Assembly: GCA_023433185.1 (NCBI GenBank)
Contig: JAEZEN010000113.1
Span: 1-8,417, forward strand
DNA length: 8,417 nt
From: Pseudomonadota bacterium
GTDB lineage: Bacteria; Pseudomonadota; Alphaproteobacteria; Rhizobiales; Kaistiaceae
Reading direction: 5' to 3'
Below, one piece after another: positions 1 to 6,190 of this stretch. Both the position numbers and the translations under genes were made by a program. Numbering within the stretch: position 1 is the first letter of the stretch; each line of letters starts with the position of its first letter. The notes below the pieces were generated by a model. It did not search any database, was not told where the DNA came from, and saw only the letters and a list, made by a program, of their open reading frames with translations.

Positions 1-207
1 GGCCGTCTCGCCGAGCGCGATGGCGCTGTCCACCCACTTGTCGCCCTCGCCGTTGTTGTCGAGAGCCTTCGCGAACTCGCCGACGGCGGCGGCTTCGCCC
101 TTCGAGGTCCACCAGTGGATGACCTCGACTTCGGCCGCCGAGGCGATCGAGGGGGCGATCAGCGCGGCAAATGCCGCCATGCCCATGAGCCTGTTACGAA
201 GTGTCAT
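1..207 (-). CDS. Sugar ABC transporter periplasmic substrate-binding protein (5' part only)
   Basis: Only the first 69 codons are present; the gene runs off the left edge. The start is the ATG at 205-207, preceded on the minus strand by a strong Shine-Dalgarno GGGAGG (215-220). Residues 1-24 form a Sec signal peptide: basic MTLRNR, a hydrophobic stretch, and an A-S-A cleavage site before AEVEV. The mature start EVEVIHWWTSKGEAAAV is the hallmark N-terminus of family-1 sugar-binding proteins related to the glucose/mannose binder GtsA (VEVVHWWTSGGE type). It should capture a sugar in the periplasm and deliver it to permease and ATPase subunits expected beyond the window. The divergent LacI-family gene and the operator in its promoter support sugar-inducible control. 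The exact sugar cannot be told from this fragment. Confidence 0.9.
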   Translation of the reverse strand, partial: MTLRNRLMGMAAFAALIAPSIASAAEVEVIHWWTSKGEAAAVGEFAKALDNNGEGDKWVDSAIALGETA

Positions 208-262
208 TATGCTTCCTCCCTTGCTTGATGCGCTGTTGGTCGCGTGATCGATCGCAGGCACG

Positions 263-283
263 CCGCCGGTCCTCCACCGGCGG
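263..283 (-). repeat. Perfect 8-bp stem-loop in the sugar-binding protein leader
   Basis: Arms CCGCCGGT (263-270) and ACCGGCGG (276-283) are exact reverse complements around a 5-base loop. On the minus strand, the sense of the transporter mRNA, the loop reads GGAGG. The hairpin directly abuts the operator palindrome at 284-297 and lies downstream of the predicted transcription start, so it would sit at the very 5' end of the transcript. It could stabilise the mRNA or affect initial transcription. It is not followed by a U-tract, so it is not a classical terminator. Confidence 0.6.
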
Positions 284-297
284 TGTAATCGATTACA
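284..297. promoter_or_regulatory. LacI-family operator O1
   Basis: TGTAATCGATTACA is a perfect 14-bp palindrome with the central CpG (290-291) typical of LacI/GalR-family operators. It lies 76 bp upstream of the sugar-binding protein ATG and covers the predicted transcription start of that gene, a position suited to repression. The LacI-family protein encoded at 443-1564 is the obvious candidate binder. Confidence 0.8.
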
Positions 298-299
298 TC

Positions 300-328
300 A
301 TTCCAATGAAACGGCGTGGCATTGTCAA
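300..328 (-). promoter_or_regulatory. Predicted sigma-70 promoter of the sugar transporter
   Basis: On the minus strand a consensus -35 TTGACA (323-328) is followed after exactly 17 bp by TGGAAT (300-305), a 4/6 match to the -10 consensus. Transcription would start around 293, inside the operator palindrome. The match, spacing and operator position agree, but no transcription start is known. Confidence 0.6.
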
Positions 329-359
329 CTCCCGGAATGCGCGGTCTTCTGTGGACCGC

Positions 360-373
360 TGAAATCGTTTACA
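360..373. promoter_or_regulatory. Second, degenerate LacI-type operator O2
   Basis: TGAAATCGTTTACA matches the perfect operator at 284-297 in 12 of 14 positions and keeps the TG-AA-CG-TT-CA skeleton around a central CpG (366-367). It lies 69 bp upstream of the regulator ATG, suggesting autoregulation. The two operator centres are 76 bp apart (about 7.2 helical turns), so a repressor could bind both sites. Looping between them is conjecture. Confidence 0.55.
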
Positions 374-442
374 TGAGATTAGTCCAAGAGGGGCGGATGT
401 CAACGCTCTCACCAGCGGCTAGGCTCGGGGCGGAATCGGACT

Positions 443-1564
443 ATGGGTGTCACGCGACCTTCCTCTCCATCGATGAAAGCCACCGGCCGTGCCCCGTCGA
501 CGGGCGCGACGGCGACGATCCTCGACGTCGCCCGGCGTGCGGGGGTTTCGACCGCGACGGTCAGCCGGGCGCTCGCGGCGCCCGACAGGGTGGCCGAGGA
601 GACCCGGGCGAAGGTCATCGCCGCGATCGCCGCCACCGGCTACACACCCAACGCTTCGGCGCGAAGCCTCCGTTCCCGCTCGACGAGCATCGTGCTCGCC
701 CTCGTGCCGGGCATGAGCAACACGTTCTTTACGCCGATCCTCAACGCGATCGAGGACGTGCTCTCCGCGGCCGGCTACGGACTGATCATCGGCGACACGC
801 GCGGCAGCCCGCAGAAGGAGTCCCACTACACCCGCTTCATCCGCGCCGGCCAGGTCGACGGCGTGATCCTGTTTACCGGGCACCTGCCGCGGGACGGCGG
901 GATCACGCCCGATTCCGAGCGCGTGCCGATCGCCCTGGTCTGCAACGAGATCAGCGGCGACGACCGCTACTCGGTCTTCGATGTCGACAATCGGGACGCC
1001 GCTCGGCGCGCCACCGTTCACCTGATCGAGGCGGGCCATCGCCGCATCGGCCACATCGCCGGGGCGCCCGACAACATCGAGGCGAGCGAGCGGCTCAAGG
1101 GCTTCCGCGACGGACTCGCCGAGGCCGGCCTCGCGGTCGACGAGGCGGCGATCTGGAGCGGCGGCTTCCGGTTCGACAACGGCATCGACGCGGCGCGGCG
1201 GTTCCTCGCGCTGCGTCGGCGACCGACGGCGGTCTTCGCTGCGGCCGACGATGCCGCCATCGGTTTCATCCGCACGGTGCGCGACGCCGGTGTGCGCACG
1301 CCCGAGGACGTCTCCATCGTCGGCTTCGACGACATCGACTACGCGAGCGTGCTCGAACCGCCGCTCACCACCATGCGCCAGCCGCGCGTGGAACTCGGCC
1401 GCCTCGCGGCGGAGGACCTGCTCGCCCGCATGGGGCGGGACACGCCGCACTTTCCGCCCCGCAGCGCGCGGCTCCGTTGCGAGCTCATAGAGCGGGGAAG
1501 CGTCTGGCGGATCGGCCCCCAGCGGGCCCGAAGCCGGAGCCGCGGGGCAGGGCGAGAGTCATGA
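443..1564 (+). CDS. LacI-family sugar-responsive transcriptional repressor
   Basis: A 373-residue protein with complete LacI/GalR architecture. The N-terminal helix-turn-helix spans about residues 26-47 (ILDVARRAGVSTATVSRAL), followed by VAEETRAKVIAAIAATGYTPN. The hinge helix ASARSLRS (71-78) contains Leu76, which in this family wedges into the central CpG of the operator. Residues about 83-345 form the periplasmic-binding-protein-like effector domain, with characteristic stretches NTFFTPILNAIEDVLSAAGY, HLIEAGHRRIGHIAG and VSIVGFDDIDYASVLEPPLTT. The ATG at 443 has only a weak Shine-Dalgarno; the ATG at 473 (M11) also precedes the helix-turn-helix, so the start is uncertain by 10 residues. The divergent sugar-binding protein gene and the two CpG-centred operators between them point to local control and autoregulation. 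The effector sugar is unknown. Confidence 0.93.
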   Translation: MGVTRPSSPSMKATGRAPSTGATATILDVARRAGVSTATVSRALAAPDRVAEETRAKVIAAIAATGYTPNASARSLRSRSTSIVLALVPGMSNTFFTPILNAIEDVLSAAGYGLIIGDTRGSPQKESHYTRFIRAGQVDGVILFTGHLPRDGGITPDSERVPIALVCNEISGDDRYSVFDVDNRDAARRATVHLIEAGHRRIGHIAGAPDNIEASERLKGFRDGLAEAGLAVDEAAIWSGGFRFDNGIDAARRFLALRRRPTAVFAAADDAAIGFIRTVRDAGVRTPEDVSIVGFDDIDYASVLEPPLTTMRQPRVELGRLAAEDLLARMGRDTPHFPPRSARLRCELIERGSVWRIGPQRARSRSRGAGRES

Positions 1565-1661
1565 CAGCCGCCCGGACGGGGACGTAGCCACCCTGTTGCC
1601 GGTCATCCGTCAAGGCCTGGGGCCGCCGCCGCATCGGGGTCAGTGAACCGGCGCCGCGTCT

Positions 1662-4379
1662 CTATTGGGAAACCGCGGCCGAAGTCTCCTTCCGGGTCGC
1701 CTTGCCGTCGGGGAAAGACCACGCGTCGCGTGGAGCCGGCCGCGCGAAGAAATAGCCCTGGAGGTGGTGCACGCCGAGGGCCCGAAGCATCCGGACCTGT
1801 TCCTCGGTCTCGACCCCCTCGGCGGTCACCGCCACCCTGAACGCTTCGGCAATCATGGTCGAGGCTTCGACGATGGCCGTGCTGCCGCGGTGCGCGCCGA
1901 GCCGGGCGATGAAGCTCCGATCGATCTTGATGCGGTCGACGGTGAAGGTGTTGAGGTTGCTCAGCGAGGCGTAGCCCGTGCCGAAATCGTCGAGGACGAC
2001 CTGGACGTCCATGGCGCGGAGCTCCCGGAGACTCTCGCTGACGCGTTCCTCCTCCGCCAGCAGGGCCGTCTCGGTGATCTCCAGTTCGATCCGGCCTGCG
2101 GGCAGGCCGGTGCGCGCAAGGTGGCGCCGGAGCAGGGCGGGGAGGTCGCCGTGGGCCACCTGCAGGGCCGAGACGTTGATGGCAACCCGCACGCCGGGCG
2201 GCCATCCCGCAGCCGCCTGGCAGGCCTCGCCCAGCACATGTCCGCCGAGCCTGTGGATCAGGCCGAATTCCTCCGCGATCGGCACGAAGGTCGAGGGTGG
2301 AACGAGCCCGACATCCGGATGGTGCCAGCGGGCGAGCGCTTCCATCGCGACGGCCCTGCCGGTCTCGACATCGACGACCGGCTGGTAGTGGATCTCGATG
2401 GTGCCCGCGTCGATTGCCGCATCGAGGTCGCGGGCGAGATCCCGACGATAGGTGATCGCGATCTCCATCGCGGGCTCGAAGACAGCCACGCGGTTGCGGC
2501 CCTCCAGCTTCGCGCGGTAGAGGGCGAGGTCGGCCTGGCGGAGCACGCCATCGGGCGAGGCCGGGCGCTCCGGTGCCGCCGCGATCCCGATGCTGGCGCC
2601 CACCTTGAGAAGGTGCGGGGCGACATCGAATGGCGAGTGGAAGCTCTCGAGGATTCGGCTTCCCAGTTCGATGATCCCCGGAACGCCGTCGCTATCGCTG
2701 GGCCTGAGGATCGCGAACTCGTCGCCACCCAGCCGTGCGACGGTGTCGTTCTTGGCGGCCAGCGACCGGAGCCGGACCGCCACGGCCTTGAGCAGGGCGT
2801 CGCCGACCGTGTGGCCGAAAGTGTCGTTGACGGCCTTGAACCCATCGAGGTCGACCAAAAGGAGCCCGGCAGGCGACGCGATCTCGCCGTCCAGCAGCAG
2901 GGCGTCGAGCTCGTCAAGGAGGAGCGCACGGTTGGCAAGCCCCGTCAGGGGGTCGTGGCTCGCGAGATAGCGGAGATGCGCCAGCGTCGTCTCGCGCTCG
3001 GTCACGTCCTCATGAACCGTGAGCCATCCACCATCCGGCAGGACCTGCTTCGACAGCCGGAAGAAGCGGCCGTCGCGCATGGGATGGACGTCGATCACTT
3101 CCCGCAATTCCGGATTCTCGCCCAGCACCGTCCGTTCCCGGACATAGGCATCGGGATCGTCGCCGGAATAGACCCCCCGCTCGACCCGCAGCCTGAGGAT
3201 CGTCTGCAGCGGCGTTCCGGGCGGGGCCTCCTCGGCGGCGATGCCATACATCTCGAGAAAGGCCCGGTTGCAGGTGACCAGGCGACTGTCCTTGTCGAAG
3301 ACCGCCAGGCCCTGGCGCATGTGGCCGATGGCGGTTTCGAAGCGTTCATCGGCTGCCTGGCGCCGACGCGCCTCGCCGAGCAGTCGTTCGTCGCGCTCGC
3401 GGAGCTGCTCCTGGCGCTCGAGCGCCCGCCGGAACTGGACGATAAGACCGCCGACCAGCAGCGCGGCACCGAGGGCGAGGATGCCGCTCAGGAGCGCGAT
3501 CGTCAGGGCGCGCGGGCGCCAGGACTCCACCACGCGTGCCTCGTCCACGGCGACGTCGACCACGAGGGGATAGCCCGCGACGGGCCGGACGGCGATGTAG
3601 CGCGGCGGCCGGCCGGGCGACACGTCGTTGCGGAACGTGCCGCCGCCGGCGGCAACGAGATCATGCCATGCGGCGGCCTCGACCACGCGCGTGCCGGGCT
3701 GATCCGTTTCGGCGGGGTTGGTGACGTAGATGGTGCCGTCCTCACGGACGAGGCGCGCCTGGTAGCCTTCGAGCGCGGACGTGCCCTCGGCGATGTTGAG
3801 AAAGAACTCCGGCGGCACGCCGATGATGACCGCGCCCAGAAATTCGCCCGCGCTGTTTTCGAGCCGGCGTCCGAAATAGACCGTCCAGACGCCTTCGGCC
3901 ATGCTGAGGACCGGCACCCCGACGGCCAGCCCGGCGTCGGGATCATCGCGGAGTTGGGCGAAGTGGTCGCGCTGGGCAATGTTGGTCGCGGGGGCGGGCC
4001 AGGAGCGGGTCGAGACGACCGTGTTTCCGCCGGCGTCGACCACCGCGATCACCTCCGCCTGCGCCAGGCGCGCGAGGCGGTCGAGGAGGGCGCGGTGCTG
4101 TGCCTCGCTGCTGATTTCGCCGTAGAGTTGGTCCTGGGTCTCGATGCCGTGCCAGTCGACATGGGACGCGAGATCGGCGAGGGCAAGATCGACAGCGCGT
4201 ACCGACTGGAAGGTCTGCTCGGCGAGGATGGCGGCCACGTTGCCGATAGCGGCCTGGGTGTCCTCCACCGTGTCCCGCCACATGGCATGGACGATCGCCG
4301 CGGTGGCAATCGCGGCCACACCGATGATCGCGATCGTTGCCAGAACAATGGGGTACCGCCCGGAGGCCACGCGCGACAT
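1662..4379 (-). CDS. Membrane dCache-PAS-GGDEF-EAL cyclic-di-GMP signalling protein
   Basis: A 905-residue inner-membrane protein expected to make and/or degrade cyclic-di-GMP. TM1 is at about 10-32; residues about 34-290 are a periplasmic Cache-like sensor (VYFGRRLENSAGEFLGAVIIG); TM2 is at about 291-314. A charged coiled coil (316-346) leads to a PAS domain (about 347-462). The GGDEF domain starts near SHDPLTGLANR (about 475) and has an intact RLGGDEF (549-555); the inhibitory-site RxxD upstream is AKND (542-545), so its arginine is missing. The EAL domain has E680-A-L, NVSA, ELEITE, DDFGTGY (D797, D798), KIDRSF, AEGVET and QGYFFARP, so the metal-binding and catalytic positions are present. 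I chose the ATG at 4377-4379, with GGAG nine bases upstream; an in-frame TTG at 4430 would add 17 non-conserved residues before TM1. Convergent with the LacI gene, divergent from the CNB gene. The sensed ligand is unknown. Confidence 0.94.
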   Translation of the reverse strand: MSRVASGRYPIVLATIAIIGVAAIATAAIVHAMWRDTVEDTQAAIGNVAAILAEQTFQSVRAVDLALADLASHVDWHGIETQDQLYGEISSEAQHRALLDRLARLAQAEVIAVVDAGGNTVVSTRSWPAPATNIAQRDHFAQLRDDPDAGLAVGVPVLSMAEGVWTVYFGRRLENSAGEFLGAVIIGVPPEFFLNIAEGTSALEGYQARLVREDGTIYVTNPAETDQPGTRVVEAAAWHDLVAAGGGTFRNDVSPGRPPRYIAVRPVAGYPLVVDVAVDEARVVESWRPRALTIALLSGILALGAALLVGGLIVQFRRALERQEQLRERDERLLGEARRRQAADERFETAIGHMRQGLAVFDKDSRLVTCNRAFLEMYGIAAEEAPPGTPLQTILRLRVERGVYSGDDPDAYVRERTVLGENPELREVIDVHPMRDGRFFRLSKQVLPDGGWLTVHEDVTERETTLAHLRYLASHDPLTGLANRALLLDELDALLLDGEIASPAGLLLVDLDGFKAVNDTFGHTVGDALLKAVAVRLRSLAAKNDTVARLGGDEFAILRPSDSDGVPGIIELGSRILESFHSPFDVAPHLLKVGASIGIAAAPERPASPDGVLRQADLALYRAKLEGRNRVAVFEPAMEIAITYRRDLARDLDAAIDAGTIEIHYQPVVDVETGRAVAMEALARWHHPDVGLVPPSTFVPIAEEFGLIHRLGGHVLGEACQAAAGWPPGVRVAINVSALQVAHGDLPALLRRHLARTGLPAGRIELEITETALLAEEERVSESLRELRAMDVQVVLDDFGTGYASLSNLNTFTVDRIKIDRSFIARLGAHRGSTAIVEASTMIAEAFRVAVTAEGVETEEQVRMLRALGVHHLQGYFFARPAPRDAWSFPDGKATRKETSAAVSQ

Positions 4380-4503
4380 CTGGAATTTCTCCCCGTATCG
4401 GAGGATAGTCCGCCAACCCCGGTGCTTCAATCGGCAAGATCGTCAGAAGTGCGAATGAAATCCAGCTTGTGCGAGCCGCGGCCGATCGGCGCGCTCAGGT
4501 CGC

Positions 4504-4513
4504 GACACGTGTC
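4504..4513. promoter_or_regulatory. 10-bp palindrome in a divergent intergenic region
   Basis: GACACGTGTC is a perfect palindrome lying 48 bp upstream of the CNB-protein ATG (4562) and 124 bp upstream of the GGDEF-EAL start. Its position between two divergent signalling genes would suit a regulator site. A 10-bp palindrome can occur by chance and I know no factor for it. Confidence 0.25.
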
Positions 4514-4561
4514 ACATCGCTGCGGCGTAGAACCGTCATCAGGCCAAGTAAGGCGCATCCG

Positions 4562-4942
4562 ATGATCCCCACCTCCCGGTATCAGATTGATTTCAAGCTC
4601 TTCGATCGTCCCGACGTGCCGTCGCGGAGCTACAAGGCCGGAGACGTCGTGGTCCAGGAGGGCGAGTCGGCGAAGGAAATGTTCGTCGTCCGCAGCGGCA
4701 AGGTCGCGGTGAAGGTTTACGGCCGGACCGTCGAGGAGGTGTCCGCCGGCGGGATGTTCGGCGAGATGGCGCTCATCGACCACTCGCCGCGCAGTGCGAC
4801 CATCGTCGCCGAGGAGGATTCGGTGCTCGTGCCGATCAACGAGCGGCTGTTCGTGGTGCTCGTCCAGGACACGCCGTTCTTCGCCCTCGACGTGATGCGC
4901 GTGCTGGTCGAGCGCATCCGCCTGATGAACGAGCGCATCTGA
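4562..4942 (+). CDS. Stand-alone cyclic nucleotide-binding (CNB) domain protein 1
   Basis: A 126-residue protein that is almost entirely one CAP_ED/CNB domain. The beta-roll opens with SRSYKAGDVVVQEGESAKEMFVVRSGKVAVKV. The phosphate-binding cassette FGEMALIDHSPRSAT (66-80) is canonical: Glu68 for the ribose, Arg77 for the cyclic phosphate, nine residues apart. A C-terminal helical segment (FFALDVMRVLVERIRLMNERI) follows. There is no helix-turn-helix, kinase, channel or other output domain, so it should act by binding a partner. The ATG at 4562 has TAAGG eight bases upstream (4549-4553); an upstream GTG at 4469 would add a basic, family-unlike extension. The gene is convergent with the DUF3307 gene, with only 4 bp between stop codons. 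cAMP or cGMP is the likely ligand; the partner is unknown. Confidence 0.88.
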   Translation: MIPTSRYQIDFKLFDRPDVPSRSYKAGDVVVQEGESAKEMFVVRSGKVAVKVYGRTVEEVSAGGMFGEMALIDHSPRSATIVAEEDSVLVPINERLFVVLVQDTPFFALDVMRVLVERIRLMNERI

Positions 4943-4946
4943 CGGC

Positions 4947-5381
4947 TCAAGTGGTGCCGACCATGACGCCGACGAGCACGGCCGCGATGACGATGTAGCT
5001 GAGATGGTGGAGCAGTTGGTCGAAGCCGATTGCCCACCAGAACTCGCGGTCGACCGGGGTGAAGCCCCGCGCCCGGATCCACTTATCCTTCGCCCAGTCG
5101 ACGTGGTAGTGGAAGACGAATTCCCCGATCAGGATCGCCGCGCCGAGCCAGAAGGTCGGCGTCACGGCCAGGAACACCGTCGCCGTGCCGACGATGTGGA
5201 GGCCGGCATGAAGGAAGCCGCCGGGATGGCCGTAGGTGCCCTTGTTCTGCAGCTGGTAGAGGGACTGGAGGGGATAGTCGCAGATGGCGTGCTTGACCTG
5301 CAGGATCGTCAGGACGACGAGCAGCGCCGTGAACGGATCACTCAAGTTCAGCACTCTGGCGCCCCCAAATCCCAATGCCAT
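4947..5381 (-). CDS. DUF3307 integral membrane protein
   Basis: A 144-residue membrane protein of unknown function that I recognise as DUF3307. Hydrophobic segments lie at about 16-30, 60-90 (probably two passes) and 122-142. Polar residues typical of the family cluster at the membrane: KHAICDYPLQ (H31, D35), HAGLH (H58, H62), FHYHVDWAKDKW (H91, H93, D95) and DQLLHHLSY (D121, H125, H126). This His/Asp pattern suggests metal or proton chemistry, but no activity is established for the family. The ATG at 5379-5381 has a weak ribosome-binding site; an in-frame GTG nine codons in, after a G-rich stretch, is an alternative. A consensus CRP-type palindrome ends 30 bp upstream of the start, and a 27-bp dyad lies about 150 bp upstream. 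Confidence 0.85.
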   Translation of the reverse strand: MALGFGGARVLNLSDPFTALLVVLTILQVKHAICDYPLQSLYQLQNKGTYGHPGGFLHAGLHIVGTATVFLAVTPTFWLGAAILIGEFVFHYHVDWAKDKWIRARGFTPVDREFWWAIGFDQLLHHLSYIVIAAVLVGVMVGTT

Positions 5382-5410
5382 CCACTATGGCGCGCCGAAT
5401 CGGCGCCGAG

Positions 5411-5426
5411 TGTGAAGCCGGTCACA
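5411..5426. promoter_or_regulatory. CRP-type binding site (perfect TGTGA-N6-TCACA)
   Basis: TGTGAAGCCGGTCACA has both five-base half sites of the classic cAMP-CRP consensus with the correct six-base spacer. It ends 30 bp upstream of the DUF3307 ATG, where binding would more likely overlap promoter elements or the early transcript than act as a distant activator site. Ten fixed bases make chance occurrence in a window of this size unlikely. Whether the host CRP-like protein prefers the enterobacterial consensus is unknown. Confidence 0.55.
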
Positions 5427-5529
5427 GGGGTTGGCCCGGTGCTCCCGCGGGCCGCAGGGGAGGTTTCGGCTGCCGCGCGCGGCCACCGTCGGTCGGCGGT
5501 CATTTCGGGAAGGGTCCCCTGAACTGTTG

Positions 5530-5556
5530 ATATGCTCCCCGGGGGCGGGAGTATAT
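5530..5556. repeat. 27-bp dyad overlapping a -10-like box
   Basis: Arms ATATGCTCCC (5530-5539) and GGGAGTATAT (5547-5556) flank a 7-base loop (5540-5546). Nine of ten pairs are Watson-Crick and the tenth would be a G-U pair in a plus-strand RNA. On the minus strand the dyad overlaps TATACT (5550-5555), so it may be an operator for a minus-strand promoter reading toward the DUF3307 gene. No U-tract follows on either strand, which argues against a terminator. Confidence 0.45.
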
Positions 5557-5683
5557 CCGCGCTGAAGGATGTCAAGCCTCGCGGAGGCACGGGCGAACGG
5601 CAGATCGCCGCACGCCCTCGCGCCATGGCACATGGCTATGGTTCTCGTTTGCGATCCGCGCGCTGGAGCAGTAGGACCCGGCG

Positions 5684-6178
5684 TCACTTCCCCCCGAAGA
5701 ATCGGCGGATGCGGCTGGCGAAGTCGCGGTGGCTTTCGGCGTCGGCGGCGACGCGGCGGAGGATCGCCTCGCGCTCCGCCAGCACCACGCCGAAGCGGTC
5801 GATGAGGTCCGGTGCGCGTGCGAACATCTCCTCGAGGGCCGGCTTGGTGATCTCGAGCGCGGTGAGGTCGGTCGCCGCCACCACCGTGGCGCGGCGGCGC
5901 ATGCCGGTGAGGATCGACATCTCGCCGACGATCTGTCCCGCGGTGATCGAGGCGACGCCGTGCTCGTCGCCATGCGTGTCGTGGAGCGTGACGCTGGCCT
6001 CGCCCGAGACGACCGCGAACATCGAGTCGCCGAAGTCGCCCTCGGAGATGAGGAACGTGCCGGCCGGATAGAAGACCGGTTCGCACTGCGCGGCGAGATG
6101 GTCGAGCTGGCGCGCATCGAGCGTTTCGGCGAACAGCGGAATGGCGGCGAGGACGGCACGAGGGTCGATGTCTTCCAA
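5684..6178 (-). CDS. Stand-alone cyclic nucleotide-binding domain protein 2 (TTG start)
   Basis: A 164-residue protein. The N-terminal CNB domain begins AVLAAIPLFAETLDARQLDHLAAQCEP and runs through YPAGTFLISEGDFGDSMFAVVSGEASV to the phosphate-binding cassette VGEMSILTGMRRRAT (84-97). Glu86 and Arg95 have canonical spacing. A helical tail (about 112-164) ends in the basic, aromatic RIRRFFGGK, which could touch membrane or a partner. No output domain is present. The start is a TTG at 6176-6178: no ATG occurs before residue 53, inside the domain, and a Shine-Dalgarno AGAAGG (6187-6192) sits eight bases upstream. That ribosome-binding site touches the DUF1622 stop codon (6191-6193), so translation is probably coupled. 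It closes an AmpH-DUF1622-CNB operon. Its sequence differs clearly from CNB protein 1, so the two are not a recent tandem duplication. Confidence 0.88.
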   Translation of the reverse strand: MEDIDPRAVLAAIPLFAETLDARQLDHLAAQCEPVFYPAGTFLISEGDFGDSMFAVVSGEASVTLHDTHGDEHGVASITAGQIVGEMSILTGMRRRATVVAATDLTALEITKPALEEMFARAPDLIDRFGVVLAEREAILRRVAADAESHRDFASRIRRFFGGK

Positions 6179-6190
6179 CGGTCCAACCTT

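Larger units (their letters stand above)
5382..5683. other. 302-bp intergenic spacer with two dyads, no gene
   Basis: This stretch separates the DUF3307 start from the stop of CNB protein 2. Short ORFs through it in either direction have low-complexity Arg/Pro/Ala-rich translations and no family resemblance, so I call none. It holds a CRP-type palindrome (5411-5426), a 27-bp dyad (5530-5556) and, on the minus strand, a TTGACA box (5570-5575) ahead of TATACT (5550-5555). The 14-bp gap between those two boxes is too short for a standard promoter. No U-tract terminator is visible after the CNB gene. Confidence 0.7.

Noticed and set aside
316..1587. 423-codon plus-strand frame and a 343-codon minus-strand frame (419-1450) overlapping the LacI gene
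   Set aside because: The LacI-family frame has the complete helix-turn-helix and effector domain; the others are low-complexity shadows.
1565..1661. Possible bidirectional terminator between the convergent LacI and GGDEF-EAL genes
   Set aside because: Only short, weak pairings (for example GGCC-TGG-GGCC near 1614-1624) and no T-tract on either strand were seen, so no terminator is called.
1665..4565. 966-codon open frame on the plus strand opposite the GGDEF-EAL gene
   Set aside because: It is an antisense shadow of a high-GC gene. Its translation is rich in Asp/Arg/Gly/Glu with no recognisable domain, while the minus strand carries every conserved GGDEF and EAL motif.
5442..5462. Short CTCCC/GGGAG inverted repeat in the spacer
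   Set aside because: A five-base G/C stem with an 11-base loop is expected by chance in DNA this GC-rich.
5569..5805. Small plus-strand ORF starting after the 27-bp dyad
   Set aside because: Its translation is Arg/Gly/Pro-rich, runs antisense into CNB protein 2, and has no convincing ribosome-binding site or family resemblance.
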